Source of the DNA: Oxytricha trifallax
Lineage: Eukaryota; Ciliophora; Spirotrichea; Sporadotrichida; Oxytrichidae
Reading direction: 5' to 3'
Assembly (NCBI GenBank): GCA_000711775.1
Contig: ARYC01000357.1
Location: forward strand, 118,922-182,921
Length of the DNA stretch: 64,000 bases
Under the pieces are notes generated by a model, which did no database searches, had not been told where the DNA came from, and saw only the letters and a program-made list of their open reading frames with translations. Positions 44,252-56,055 of this stretch are shown here, one piece after another (within the stretch, counting starts at the first letter, position 1; each line of letters starts with the position of its first letter). The position numbers and the translations under genes were made by a program.

Positions 44252-44281
44252 ATCACCAACTTTCAAATGTTGGTGATGAAA
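44252..44281. repeat. CATCACCAAC hairpin
   Basis: CATCACCAAC ... GTTGGTGATG with an 8-nt loop. A longer version of the same palindrome lies at 54,733-54,802 inside the divergent transposase gene. Confidence 0.75.
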
Positions 44282-44343
44282 TAATATTTAATATAATAAA
44301 TATATTATAATAAGATATTAAAATCTCAAATAAGAAACACAGA

Positions 44344-45468
44344 ATGGGTATACTGAGCAAATTACAAAGGGATATTATATAAGGAGACATCGAAAATGAA
44401 GACTTCTAACACTTAGCAAAATAAACAATAGAAGTTATCTAACAAAACAAAAACTACTATTGGGGACTCCACATACTAGAAATAATTACGTTCTTGGCAA
44501 GAAAAATAATAAGAAAGGACTTTGCAAGAGTCAACAGTTTTTAACTCCAGCTAACAAGACTTCAATACGACTAAGAAAACAACAGTGACGAAGTGCAACT
44601 TTGGACCCTGCAACTCTTCCAAATGCTCAGACTTGCCACTATAAATAACAAGATTATAAAACCCCAAAAATAACTTACTAGAGCTCCCTTAACACTCACA
44701 AGAGTTCAAAGCGAATTAAGACTCGAGAGACCACCTTCTCCTCCAATAGAAGGAAAAACAATCATACTAGACTCAAGAGGTAGTATCATCTAAAGTGAGA
44801 AAGCCTACTATACAGTAGATGAAAACAACACATTCCACAATAGAAACGCCAACCTCATTACAAAGAGAGTATTATACTCAGACAATTAGGAAGACTGGAG
44901 TTCAGTTGAGGAAAAAGCGAGATATTATGATAATGATAACTATAGCTCATATCCTGAAAGCTCAAACGAACCAACATACTACAAAGAAAGTGACTCTGAA
45001 GAATAGAAGAAGGAAGGCATACTTCCTTCCACAGATCAACCAGTCTTAAAGAGCAATGACGTCTAATACGTCAAGGATTAAAGTTAGTACTAAATAGCAA
45101 TTTAGTTTAATAAGAAATCACAAAATCAAATTTAGTACTAAATATTGATCTTAATTAATCAATTAACAATTAAGAAATTAATTATTATTAAACTGGGTCC
45201 GATAAAAAGATGTATACCATTTCTAAGGCGCAACTATAAGAAAGATTTGACACGAGAGAATCATGCATTTCAATCTGGCTAAACACAATTAACACTAAGT
45301 ACTTCAAACAAATCAAGAACTATGCTAACGCAGCATCAGGTATCTTTGACGACTTAAGTGGATCCAGACTCTTAGAAACCCTAAACTATAATGAAGACAA
45401 CTTGGGAGACATAAAAAACAAAACAGGATCAGCCATAGAAACAAGACCAGACGTAATTGGATTCATGA
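44344..45468 (+). CDS. Retroposon 1 ORF1, 374 codons
   Basis: ATG 44,344 to TGA 45,466-45,468 without interruption. N-terminal helical part (MGILSKLQRDIIQGDIENED, NKNYYWGLHILEIITFLARK), middle Pro/Ser-rich part (ERPPSPPIEGKTIILDSRG), acidic Tyr/Ser-rich part (EDWSSVEEKARYYDNDNYSS). The last about 130 codons overlap ORF2 and are less protein-like, so the natural end may be earlier. No RNA-binding motif recognised. Its place before ORF2 suggests a Gag-like role, which is inference. Confidence 0.55.
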
Positions 45469-45692
45469 GACTAATTAATATCTTAGTTCTGAAAAATGTT
45501 ACAGCTAGAGAGACAAGCTGCATTTCTATCAGTGCAGACTACCATGAACACCTTAACAGAGCAGAGATATACGTTAAATGCCTCCAAAAACACGCATATT
45601 TCAGAAAAAGATACCTAATACAACTAATCACCACAAGGTACAAAGAAATCATTGAAACAAAGAGAAGAGGAGGAAAGAAAAGAAGAAGATGA
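45210..45692 (+). CDS. Retroposon 1 ORF2, 160 residues, basic C-terminus
   Basis: ATG 45,210 to TGA 45,690-45,692. Reads ISKAQLQERFDTRESCISIW, YFKQIKNYANAASGIFDDLS, ETRPDVIGFMRLINILVLKN, ISADYHEHLNRAEIYVKCLQ and ends KRRGGKKRRR, a strong nucleic-acid-binding or nuclear-localisation tail. A shorter, diverged version is ORF2 of element 2. Too small for a reverse transcriptase. Family unknown. Confidence 0.65.
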
Positions 45693-45767
45693 AGACTCAG
45701 TATACACGGAGAGAAGCTCATAACCTAATTTAAAGGGCTAGTCCCTTACAAGACTAAATGCTTATAA

Positions 45768-45800
45768 GATCGGGGGTCCCCAGAGACCTCAATGTGATCA

Positions 45801-45826
<26 letters not shown>
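45768..45826 (+). promoter_or_regulatory. Shared retroposon 3' tail with GGGGGTCCCC stem and ATT repeat
   Basis: GATCGGGGGTCCCCAGAGAC then CTCAATGTGAT is identical in element 2 (32,516-32,546) and is followed in both by ATT repeats. The self-complementary GGGGTCCCC and AGGGCTAGTCCCT upstream could fold into stems recognised by a reverse transcriptase in trans. Confidence 0.7.
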
Positions 45827-45831
<5 letters not shown>

Positions 45832-46449
45832 AATATAATAAATCTAATATTCAGTATTCTTAAAATACTTAATAATCTCTAATTAATTTTTTAAGAATAT
45901 TCTTTTTATAAATTAGTTTGGTTAAGATAATTATATATTGTTCATATATCTATTATTAAGTAATACTTCTACTATAATTATCAATTTAAATATTATTCCA
46001 TAGTTTCCTTATTAACTTTCTTATAATTTTATAGATTTTAACGATTTAAAAACACTTAAAATAATGTTCTAAATGATCCTTAATTTGAATAGTTTTTGGA
46101 TAAAAAATAATCTTTATAATAAAATCAGGAATCTTAATAAGACTTTATGATTAAGTTATAAATTTATAAAGACTTAGTATTATTCTAATTAGATTATAAA
46201 ACTACATAATTAAGCAAGATAAATGTTCTAGTACATTAACAAAAAAATTATTTATTAGAATTTCAACTTTAAAATTAAAACTTCAGTCATATTAAGAACA
46301 AACATATTAATTTGAGAAAATTCGTATTTATTACTCATTAGTTTATATACTTTAAATGTTAATATCCTGAATATTAAAACTATTTATATATAATTAAATG
46401 TTAACAACTATCATCATCTGAAATTATTATAATCAAATAATGAAGTCAG

Positions 46450-48440
46450 TTTTTTGTGATTTTACTCTAGGAATTTAACTCATTTTTTAAAGAGTGAATC
46501 ATAATGAACGTCAACCAGTATAAAAGTCTTTTCCCTTTTTTAAGCAATGGGTGATCTCTTGAATCTTTTCTCTTAATTTTTAAGTCACATCTCAAAAGCT
46601 GTACTCTTCTGGTTTCAATTAAATCTCGTATTCTAATATGAATCTGGGTTATATATGTAGATTATTTTCAATTTGACACTGAATTTGAAGCATCATTTTC
46701 CTCAAAGTTATCTACCTCTAAAACATATTAATCGCATTATTAGGCCTGTTTGTCTTCACAGTTTAAACATATCTACCTAAACTTCACTATTTTACAGCAA
46801 AGCTTTGCAATAGTGATTGCTTAATAATGGATTTAAATTTTATTTATAATTTGGTTGATTTTGAGCAGAAAGTTTATTAAAAACATGGTAAATATCCCTA
46901 ATTAATCCATTTTCTAGTCCAAATGCCTCTCTAGTATATTTATTGACAACATAAAAGGTTAATCGAAGAAGTAGTAGTCGATCACTCTCTTCTGCAATTC
47001 AATGATAACTGCTTTTAATGGTCTTTATTCAATGGCTGGGATTATTTAAAATTATGCATTTGATTAAGAATAATCAATAATAAAACTAACTTAGTGCCAG
47101 AATCATCTTAAGCCTGAGTTTATCTTAGCTTGAAAAAGGGCTTGATATATTCTTTTATTTACTCTAGCTTGAAAAAAACATCGTGTTATAGCTCAATAAT
47201 TAATCAGCTGGAGAAGATACTTTTATATATTTATTTTTAGTGTTTCTTAAGGTAATTAGGAACTATGAATAAAGTGCTTTATAGGAACTTATTATTGAAT
47301 TATTGGTTCATTTTTCATTTTATAAATATTTAAGCTCAAATCTTAGCCATTTTATTTGAGCAATCCAGACTTTAATTAGAATTCTTTCTCTAGCCTATAA
47401 GGCTCACGATACTTTATTCTGGGACTATTAAGATTTTAGAGCTGATTAGTTACTCTCATCAAACTTAAGTATTAAATTTTGTCTTGTCAGCTTAACAATT
47501 TTATGATTTCTTTGTCTACACTTCTATTTCAATTATGGTTACATTTTTATTTGATTATTTTCTTCCCTTTTCATGAGTTTCTCATCCTCATTATCACTGT
47601 TGCTAAATATATTGTTCTCATTATCAGAAGATTGTTTGCTTTCTTTTTTCTAAGAATTCATCACTATCATCATCGCATTTAATCACTATATCTACTGTAC
47701 TAAATTACAGAGATAATGCCATTCTCTTTTTTTCAGGATTTTGAATTATTTTAGCATTTTCCTCATCAATTATAAGTTACCTCGTTATTTATATTTCTGC
47801 ACAGTTATAAATAAAATATAAATAAATCAAACTTGGTTATAGAACAATTGCTATTTTATTTAAATAATTTTTGCTAGTCACTCTGATGGAAACATTGATC
47901 TCTCTTGGTACATTTTTCATTACAATAGTATGTGTTTTTTAAACATTTAAGAGCACTAATACAATTAAATGCTAGAAATCCATCTCATGACAGCATCCAC
48001 ATTTAGATTCGCAGTTTAATAAATTTCAATCAATCTATTTTGATTATAGATCTGTAGTTTATTTTTATTCTTATACTTCAATTCTTGGTTTTATACTTTA
48101 TTTAGAATCTTTCTTAATATGAGATTACTCTTTTGTAGAATTTTTAGAATCTTTCTATTACTTTCTTCTTCACACTATTTTTTGCTACCTTAATTCTTCT
48201 ATTATTTAGGACTACTTATGCCATTGATAATTTTGGCATCTTCTTGCTAAACAGGCATTATATATTTCTTTAACTAAGCGTATTTATATATCCCTCTTTG
48301 TAGGACACATCCTAGTGGTCTCTAAGTGTGTTATTTGTAATTTTGTAGAATATATTGTAGGCGTTTTGTTAATTCTCATTGAAAGTGTTGTTTAAAATGT
48401 AGATTTAGGGATGTTTATCTTTTCTAAAAGCACCTTAATC
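46450..48440 (-). pseudogene. MYND-type zinc-finger protein gene, frameshifted
   Basis: N-terminal text MPVQQEDAKIINGISSPKQQ and NRLIEIYQTAN precedes a Cys/His cluster read across two frames: CESKCGCCHEMDF and ISALKCLKNTYYCNEKCTKR, then DQCFHQSD. The pattern CxxxxYYCxxxCxxxDxxxH is that of a MYND finger. Downstream: EENAKIIQNPEKKRMALSLQ, an acidic stretch (DNENNIFSNSDNEDEKLMKR), NHKIVKLTRQNLILKFDESN, then IQKYLLQLI, EQIKEYIKPFFKLRQTQAQD and FYVVNKYTREAFGLENGLIR. At least five frame changes without inserted DNA. Lies in the same orientation directly after the helicase-like gene and may be one unit with it. Confidence 0.5.
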
Positions 48441-48589
48441 ATTTTATCAATTATCTATAAAATCTAGCTTGAAGAGGGAAGTTGTTATCTTCTTCCTGAT
48501 TTCAATGAACAATTACTTTAAAACATAGATAGATGATAGTAATAATAATATATCTTTTAAGTAATTATATATATACTAATTACTATAAA

Positions 48590-50880
48590 TGTTTATCGAA
48601 TGAGATCAAAAGTTTGATAATCTTCGACGAAATATTTAAGGATTTTCTCCATAGATGAACCTGGAAAATTCATAACTTTCGGCAACTACAAAGAAATTTT
48701 ATTTGATATAAAATTTACACATTTTTTAGAGAATTAAATACTATGCTATTCAATAAAATTCATGTCCCTTAGCTCAGAATGGACTCTCCATAAGCAAATT
48801 TCATCATCTAAATAGTCTTTTAACCAATTAAATACATCTTTATTATCCATTTAACCTATTCAAAAGTTGGCTTGCGGGGTTTAATCATCCATTTGGTAGC
48901 CGAATAGCTACATCCCTTAGCTCTAGACAAACTTGTATCTATTAGAGATAAAAATAAGTGTGCTATAGAAAGTTATCTCATTTTATGCATTATAAAAGCC
49001 AAATAATTAGCAATCAGCTCTTTTATTAATTCTAAAACAAAATAACTTACCATAGGTAGATAAAGGCTATATTTCAAGTAAAGCACCTTTATTCTATAAA
49101 TAGCATATCGTTTGATTTAGTCTATTTTATATATTTGAGAAAAAACTTCCAACATTCTTTACTAGGCACAATAAAATCTTTCTTGGATATTAATGCATTT
49201 TTAAGCTGGTTGTTCAAGTAATATGTTCGCTATGGTGCTTTAGATTTATTCAAATAATAATCATTTTTGTCCATAAGTAACAACAATTTTGAATTCTCAC
49301 AGGATTAGAATTGCTTGAAAGTATCTCATTAATACTTAAATCAGATCTTTTCTGCTCTTGTATATTACAAACCTTACTATATAGCCATAGCTTATGTAGT
49401 CTTTCAATTTGCTAAAATAGTTATGATTTGAGTGAATATGTAAATTTAAGATCAACATTTATTGATTATCTTTTTGGATATAGATGCTTTGAAAGTCGAT
49501 CAACTTTATTTTAATTTCTAACGTTTTGAGAAAGCTTCTAAAAGGCAGCATCTCCGATCAATTACTTCAAGTCTTCAAGGCTATCAATTACATCATGCTC
49601 CTTTTAGTTCTGACAACGCTTCTAGAAGCACTTTGCTGAATCGTTTTTTATAGATGAGAGCTACTAGCTGCTCAAGCTTGTCAAGCTTCTCGATTGACAT
49701 CTATTTGATCTTATGTAATATGTTTTACTTTGGCAGTGTTGATATAGGAAAATATTTTGACTTCAATGCTCCCATACTCCGCAAACTCCTGCCTCTCATT
49801 TATAGATATTGAATCTCTGATTCGATGTCGCATGCTATTTGTATTGAAGCATCGTTTCTGAATCTATTGTTGTATCCATACTTTCATCATGCCCAAGTAT
49901 CAATATCCCATTTTACCACGATTGAATTTTCTCTAGATACTCATTTTGACTTCAATTTAATCCATTAGGTTTATCATGTTTTTACAGTGAGTATCTCATG
50001 GTAATTGCAGAAGATTATAATTGGAGCAGAGAGCCATAATTTTTCTATCTCTTTCTTTACTATATCCATATCTCTTCTTCATATTAGCAAAAAGTTTTTT
50101 CCCCACCTTAATTTTGACTCAGTTCATTTAAAAGTTCGTATTGGCTTTTGAACTTCAAAATTTTTGGTTGAATACAAAATTGGTCTAGCACTCTTTGAAT
50201 CCCTGAGTTGCAGGTAGCGCTGAACATTTATGACTTACTTAATAATAAATCCCACAGACCATACATTATCCCATCATGATTCAGAAAAGGATGCTTCCAC
50301 GCAATCCGATCAAATTCATTTATGATTAGAATATCATAAGACCTTTAAGTTTTGTAAAAAATTTCAATAGTTTCTATTTGCAGCTAAATTTTGAGAGGTT
50401 GAAGAAATCTGAATTATTTTTGCAGTTTTAGGATTTAATCAGGAACTATTATTAGAACTTTCTTGGCTATTGAATCCAATAACAAGTCAAAAGTCCCTAG
50501 ACTCAAGTTATACCAAATGCAGTAGGCATCTAAATCTAAATGCTATTCTGTTACTGGCTCAAAGTTATTGCAGCTATTTTCGATTGATAGACTGAGTGCT
50601 TGTAGTTATTGTACGTTTCCTCCATTTATTGTGAGCATCTGTAAAGCTCATCGATAGGAACTGGATTGTCAACGATAGAAGTTTTCCAAAATTCCTACCA
50701 AACCTCATAACTTTTGCGCGAAATATCAGATTAGTTTTTTGTATTTTAAGAACAAAATTGCAGCTTGCTTAATTGGCTCATCCATGAAGCCTCATCCTAA
50801 CTAAAGTTTTACTAATCAAACTCAAAGTCTTTGACATATAAAAGTATCACAACTAGCCGATCCAATAGTAGATTCAGTTA
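48590..50880 (-). pseudogene. Superfamily-2 (DEAD-like) helicase-like protein gene, frameshifted
   Basis: After FCSQNTKNQSDISRKSYEVW and YKHSVYQSKIAAITLSQQQN comes QIQMPTAFGIT, which corresponds to motif I (PTGxGKT) with the Lys replaced by Ile. Then AKKVLIIVPDQI (motif Ia-like), YDILIINEFDRIAW (motif II, Asp of DExD replaced by Asn), QMFSATCNSG (motif III) and KLWLSAPIIIFCNYHE (motif IV-like), so a helicase core is recognisable but its ATP-binding residues are altered. Frame changes lie near 50,505, 50,060, 49,900 and 49,600. The C-terminal 900 bp read KSRKDLIQVLMRYFQAI, CWKFFLKYIKQTKSNDML and NWLKDYLDDEICLWRVHSEL. The nearest relatives may be SecA-type DEAD proteins, which is a guess. Confidence 0.6.
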
Positions 50881-51529
50881 AAATAGAAAAAAATTCGAAA
50901 TATGGAAAACTTTTAGAAATAAAGAAATATATAATTAACTTTCTTGAATAAATTAAAAAACTTTTTAATAGTTAGTTATTTCATTTATTTAATTTTTATA
51001 TTACTTTGGCTTGCTTTTCAAAAGTTATTGTTTTTTATTACTTAATCCCTATTAAAATAAATATATATTATAAATTACTAGTATTTAAAAAAACTTCCTA
51101 ATCATTTGAATTAAAATTAAATGATCTTTTTATAATTACTAAATGTAATTTATGTCAGTTGTTAGAAATGAGTAATTTATAAATAATCTAATATTATAAG
51201 TATCAAAATTTAAAAACTAGTAATATTTTATGTCAATAATTGTGATTTATAAAATATTTAAAATATTGAACAAATCTAATATGATAGTTGTAGAAAACTA
51301 ATTTAATTTATATCAAACATTTTGAACTTTTTATTTTTAAATTTATTTTAAATATAATAATATAAATACTGGCACCAAGTAGTAAAAATAAATAATTTTT
51401 TTCTGCTTAGTCCCAAAATAAATAAATAAATAAATTAAATTATACAAACAATTTTCTAATTATTAATTATAAAAATATTATCATCATCATTTAAATATAT
51501 TTTTTTGTATTTTAAGAATATAACAATTC
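50881..51529. other. AT-rich spacer
   Basis: Long A/T runs (for example AAATAAATAAATAAA near 51,420) and no protein-like frame. Separates two minus-strand genes. Confidence 0.45.
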
Positions 51530-52838
51530 ATGATTTTTATAGTATTTTGACTGATTGATGCGCGAACGCTTAGAGAGCATTGACAAAAGTATCCTCTTCT
51601 ATGAAAATATACCTATGAGCTCGCTTAGCATTCTGGAGTGATCCTGACTTACTTTTGAAATTGAAATCATATAAATAAAGTACTCTCTGTAAAGTTTATT
51701 GAATTTTCTAATTGCTGGTATGAAATCATTATAGAGAAAATTTTCTTTGAATCTTCACTATCAGCCCTGCTTCATTTTCATTGAAACCACTCTTAATAAG
51801 GAATTGTTGAAAGATGCTAATGCTCTCTGGTGAGGATATGGTTTTTAATGATGATAGTGAGATCAATTTTAACAATAAACCAACTAATCCCATGGTCATT
51901 GGCTAATTACTATCCTTAAGGTGTCTTTGACGATACCATAATGCCCAATAAAGCTTTCTCTGACTCTTCAAATATTTGAGCATCAACGCTGTATTTTAAA
52001 TTTGGGAAAAGAGTGTGAATGAGGGTCTGGCCCTCTAATGGTAACTCTTTTATGATAGAAGAAGCTGCCAGGTGGTACTTAAGGATCTGGGATTAGGTGT
52101 AATTTTTGAATTCCTATTCAATTAGCTGGATATCTCTAGTCTTGAACAGTTTAATTATATGTTTTTGTTGATGGTAAAGCTAAGCCTCCACACTATTATT
52201 GTAGAATTCATTATCTGAGATGAAACACTTATCTAAATTTTAGATTAACTGGAGCTGAAAACCCTCATCAAGATCAGCAAGTGCTGGATGGCGAAGTGCG
52301 ATAGCTTAGAAACGTTAGCTTAAGATTTTTTGGGTTATTGAGAGCTCTCGTTCAAGGATTTGGTTCTAGACTTCGAGAACCTTTGTCAATCAGTGTTACA
52401 TTTCTAAAGTTGATCCTCTTTTTTGGAGATGTGATTCTTCCTCAATCTTTCATCCTAGCAGAGCTCTTTTTAAAGATTATCTCTTCAATCGGATAAAATT
52501 TTTCACAAGCTCACAATCTAGTTCCCTTAGGGGATACTCAAGTAGCCTTGGATGATCTCGAATGTCCTTGTAAGTTTTTTGAAAGTTATTGGTTATCACA
52601 CCAAGAGCACTTTTAAATTCACCACCTAGGTCCTTTTAGCCTGTGATTGATTATAATACTTTTTTAAATCAGCGTAGGACTCTTTACTTCTTGTCGAATC
52701 ATCCTTGAATCGAGATTCTAGTATCTTTTGTTAAGATCTGCCGATGGTTTTTACTTTACAGAGTGCACAGACTTGATTGATGATAGTTTAGATTAAAAGC
52801 GAGAATCATCGCTATCGTTCATTGAACTTTAAGAGGCG
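51530..52838 (-). pseudogene. Charged hypothetical protein gene, frameshifted
   Basis: ATG 52,838 (MSASQSSMNDSDDSRFQSKL). Successive frames read SKESYADLKKYYNQSQAKRT, GVITNNFQKTYKDIRDHPRL, LEYPLRELDCELVKNFIRLK, then the longest stretch ITQKILSQRFQAIALRHPAL, LADLDEGFQLQLIQNLDKCF, LPLEGQTLIHTLFPNLKYSV, and finally SIFQQFLIKSGFNENEAGLI and FIPAIRKFNKLYREYFIYMI. At least five single-base frame changes. No domain recognised. It takes the position next to the 22-kDa homologue that the kinase gene takes in ordinary TBE elements. Confidence 0.5.
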
Positions 52839-53248
52839 CTCATTTTGAAATTGTGAATCTGTGATTTTTTAAACTTAAAAATTTTTTAATTAAAATTGCT
52901 TAATTTAAATTTTAGCATCAGCATCGAATGTGATAATATAATGGGGAGGAATCTTTAAAAAAAGAACAACAAAATTTTTTCCAAAAAAAAAATAAATCAA
53001 TAAATCCAGAAAAAAGTGTGATTAATTACAGAAAAACGATAAAATCACAAAAAATTACCCCAAAAAATCACAGCAAAAATTCATATTTAGGGGGGAAAAA
53101 TCACAGAGGCCCCCTATTCTTTAGAAAATTTATACATATTAAGATCTTATCACATTCACAATAATCATTACGACTAAATTCGCTGTTTTCTTATAGTTAA
53201 TGTGAGTAATATTATTTTATTTTTAATTGGCTATAGGGACTATCATTT
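52839..53248. other. Divergent intergenic region with A-rich and G-run tract
   Basis: Contains repeats of the type AAAAAATCACA (52,980-53,100) and GGGGGGAAAAATCACAG near 53,090, between the minus-strand gene at 52,838 and the plus-strand gene at 53,249. In TBE A and B the equivalent gap also carries repeated motifs. Confidence 0.5.
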
Positions 53249-53995
53249 ATGGAGACGATTTCTCAAAAAAGATCATTTCAGCAATTCCAGATGAGCGATA
53301 GCTAAGCTGATAACAGTATCTTGAAGACCTCTCCTCACGAGCTTGGGGTGAAGTTTAAGTCCAAATTAGACTTCTACTCCTATCTAACTCAAATTCGTAA
53401 TTAATTTGCCCCTTACATATATAATGGGATACTAACTGCCACCAATAGAAGGTATTAACAGAGAGTCCTCAGACTAATTTTTAAGGAAAGTAAAAGACTT
53501 CTGAAAATGGACTAGATCAATATGGGGAATGTCCCATAGTACGATAAACTTTCGGTAAGACAGCTGTATTTCCAAGTGCGTGACGATTAGGAGCTGATCA
53601 TCTACCTGCCTGATATGTCAGAGAAGTACAAGCCTATAGACAGGCAATACTCTTTAAATGTTCTCAATACTATTCTGCCGGAGTATCTCTCACACATCAT
53701 CAACAATCAAGGGTAAGCAGGAATAGCGCGGATGTTAAGGATCGAAGAACGACTTCATTATCATATCTATTATTGGTACTCACAGAAATCAACCATCCCT
53801 TTGTCTCAAGTATCTTACCGTATATCTAACTTAATAAAATTTAGAAAAATTTGGGAGGACTATGCAGCTCTTGAAAGCTTCAACTAAGCTAATGAAGGCC
53901 AGGAAACCTAAGCAGTCGCCTTAGAAATATTTTTCACTTAAGCGGTTAAGGGGAATAGAGCATGCCTCAGCTAATAAAGGTATCAAGCCTAGTGA
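53249..53995 (+). CDS. Intact divergent homologue of the TBE 22-kDa protein, 248 residues
   Basis: ATG 53,249 to TGA 53,993-53,995, one clean frame, no introns. Opens with a Gln-rich stretch (METISQKRSFQQFQMSDSQA), then GVKFKSKLDFYSYLTQIRNQ, VLRLIFKESKRLLKMDQINM, NVPQYDKLSVRQLYFQVRDD, QELIIYLPDMSEKYKPIDRQ and YSLNVLNTILPEYLSHIINN. These align in order with TBE A's FRSNEDLYRYLVKQ, EEKKAFKS, IPNYPEISVTNLYDDAM, VALYLPSKLQLSNKLPERN and FFGVLGTLKPEYLNEVI. It is the best-preserved gene in the 46-56 kb region and is convergent with the transposase, as in TBE. Function unknown. Confidence 0.75.
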
Positions 53996-54115
53996 TAAAG
54001 CTCGCCTTATGGAAACGAATACCACGATGTTTGAATCTTAATCTGATACTGGCATGATGAACAACAACGCTATTAGATTTACATATGAGTTTTTAAATGC
54101 ATAATTTAAATTACG

Positions 54116-55983
54116 TCACAAATCAAACCTTTTCAATTTTTTCTTGCATATTTCTCTAATTATTCTATCATCTATGCTACAGTTTGCTTACTTCAAGACT
54201 CTTTTGGCATCAAACTTCTGGTCTTGTCCAACAATCTTCATCTTCATTCTATTGAACTAGTTCTTGAGAACTGAAAAATAGTTCTCAATAGTGTTATATT
54301 GGGGAGTATGGTGGAGTAAAAATGAGAATGATGCCGAGCTCCTCAGTTAACGCTTTGATCTTTTTGCTGTGATGATCTCTTAAATTGTCAAGAACGACAT
54401 CAAGTTTACTTGTGATGTTTTATTCATACAATCCTATGATAAAATCATAGAACTTTTCAATGTCAACTGATCTATCATAATTGTAGTATAGTTCCAAACC
54501 ACTGTCAGGAGATACCCCCGCAACAACCGCTCTGCTTTTTGTGAATTGTAGCTTGTCTTTCACAATAATATTCAAATGGCGATTGCTGAACTCTTGCTTT
54601 AGATTAGTAGAGTAAGTGAACATCACCTCATCAACGAAAACTATTTTCCGTCCTTCTTGAAGAGTATTCATTCTTTTGCATATCAGTTAAATTCTTTGAT
54701 TATGCATTTTTAGAGTATTATATTAATTTTCGGATGCATCACCAAGTTTTAAAAAAAGTTGGTGATGCATTACCAACTTTTTAAAACTTGGTGATGCATC
54801 CATTAAATATAGAAATATTAGATTATATAATATATACTCAAATTATCATCTTCACATATATAATTTATTATGTCTTCACTATTTTCATATTATTGAGATG
54901 CTAAGAAAGCTCTTAAAAATAATTAATAAAGAAATTGAATTATTTAGTTTTAGTTAATCTAAAAAAACTCATCCTTTTTAAACTTAAGATTAACTCTATA
55001 TAGAATTAGCGATTATAAATTTGTGACGGAACTATGATCTATTTAAGCTATATAACATTTAGTTTGTGGATAATATAATACCTAAACTACAAATTCATGA
55101 ATATACATTATTCATAGTAAGAAATATAAAATCTATATAGAATTATTAAAGTTTAAATAAGAAAGTTTTGATTCCTTAATCAAGAAATATTTATTTAATA
55201 GTTATAATAATGTAATTTACTCGAACTCTCATAAGTATCAGAGAATTTAATTTATTATTATTATTATAAGTTTGATTAAATTATTACAATTAATATTCAT
55301 AATTCTTTGTTATAATCTATATGATATTTAAATAGTTATATAAATATTCAGCCTTAGTAATATTGATAATATTTATAATTAAATAAAAAATTGAAATGGA
55401 ATTTTGTATGAATTTCTATAATGCGCTTTTAAGAATTTTAACTGAAATTCAAATGAGTGATTGGTTATCTAGGATTTCATCTCTAAAAATAGCCCATGTG
55501 TCTTAAGTTTCTAAACTGGGCTTATATACTTTCCCACACTTATAAACTTTCGCTTTATTCCTTTTTCTTTATAAATTCTAGCAAGTTTGGAGGGAGGAAT
55601 TCATATCTCTGGGAACCTTCTGTGGAACATCACGCATCTCTCTGCAAGAGTCATTCCTGCCTGACTTTGTAGCGTGTTCTAGTTCGTTAGGAATTCAATA
55701 TTGTTTTGGGATAGCTTATGTTAATTTCAGATTTTTATATATACATAGGCTTACGAACTTTAGAATCTACTGATCTTTTGAATTAGAGAGCAAGGAATGC
55801 TAGTAAGTTCATGAATTAATTTGAAGCTTAAGTATTGGTGAGTCTTGAGTTGGATTCAAGCATTTAAATTCTGAGAAACAGTATTAAGTCATGCATGTTG
55901 GTCAATTATGATAGTTGCATCCCATTAAATATTTTATAGATGCTGAACGAGGAAATAGGACTTTTTCCTCTAAAATCCTCCAT
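54116..55983 (-). pseudogene. Divergent TBE-type DDE transposase, split by an insertion
   Basis: N-terminal part (55,983-about 55,440): FLALQFKRSVDSKVRKPMYI matches CLLALNLKKQQLNSKPKRPL of TBE 0, and MTLAERCVMFHRRFPEI[TGA]IP with LARIYKEKGIKRKF matches LAQRAVMFHRQFPELHIS / IANIYKKNGISYKT. C-terminal part (about 54,710-54,116): KIVFVDEVMFTY, VAGVSPDSGLELYYNYDRSV, VVLDNLRDHHSKK and PPYSPQYNTIENYFSVLKNQ supply the three catalytic acids; stop TGA 54,116. About 700 bp of AT-rich DNA with a palindrome (54,733-54,802) lies between the parts. In-frame TGA and frame changes occur in the N-terminal part. Confidence 0.75.
54733..54802. repeat. Nested GCATCACCAAG palindrome in the transposase insertion
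   Basis: GCATCACCAAGTTTTAAAAA ... TTTTTAAAACTTGGTGATGC, with a second palindrome (AAGTTGGTGATG / CATTACCAACTT) in the middle. Shares the CATCACCAA core with 44,252-44,281. May be the end or the whole of a tiny foldback element. Confidence 0.75.
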
Positions 55984-56055
55984 TTTTTAAATATTAATAA
56001 TTAATTAAAAATATAATTAAATTTTCAACAATTCAAACTAAACTGTATATTATTG

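Larger units (their letters stand above)
44302..45830 (+). mobile_element. Retroposon-like element 1 with 13-bp target duplication
   Basis: TAATATAATAAAT occurs at 44,289-44,301 and again at 45,831-45,843 directly outside. The element holds two overlapping ORFs and a 3' tail: GTCCCTTA..., GATCGGGGGTCCCCAGAGAC, CTCAATGTGAT, then (ATT)n. The tail is shared with element 2 in TBE B. Long target duplication plus microsatellite tail points to target-primed insertion (LINE/SINE-like). No reverse transcriptase is visible, so it depends on a partner elsewhere or is 5'-truncated. Confidence 0.8.

Noticed and set aside
46450..46990. hAT transposase C-terminal domain (EQIKEYIKPFFKLRQ, TKLVLLLIILNQMHNF)
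   Set aside because: A helix pattern reminiscent of hAT dimerisation, but no BED finger or catalytic motifs, and the gene has a MYND-like cluster instead.
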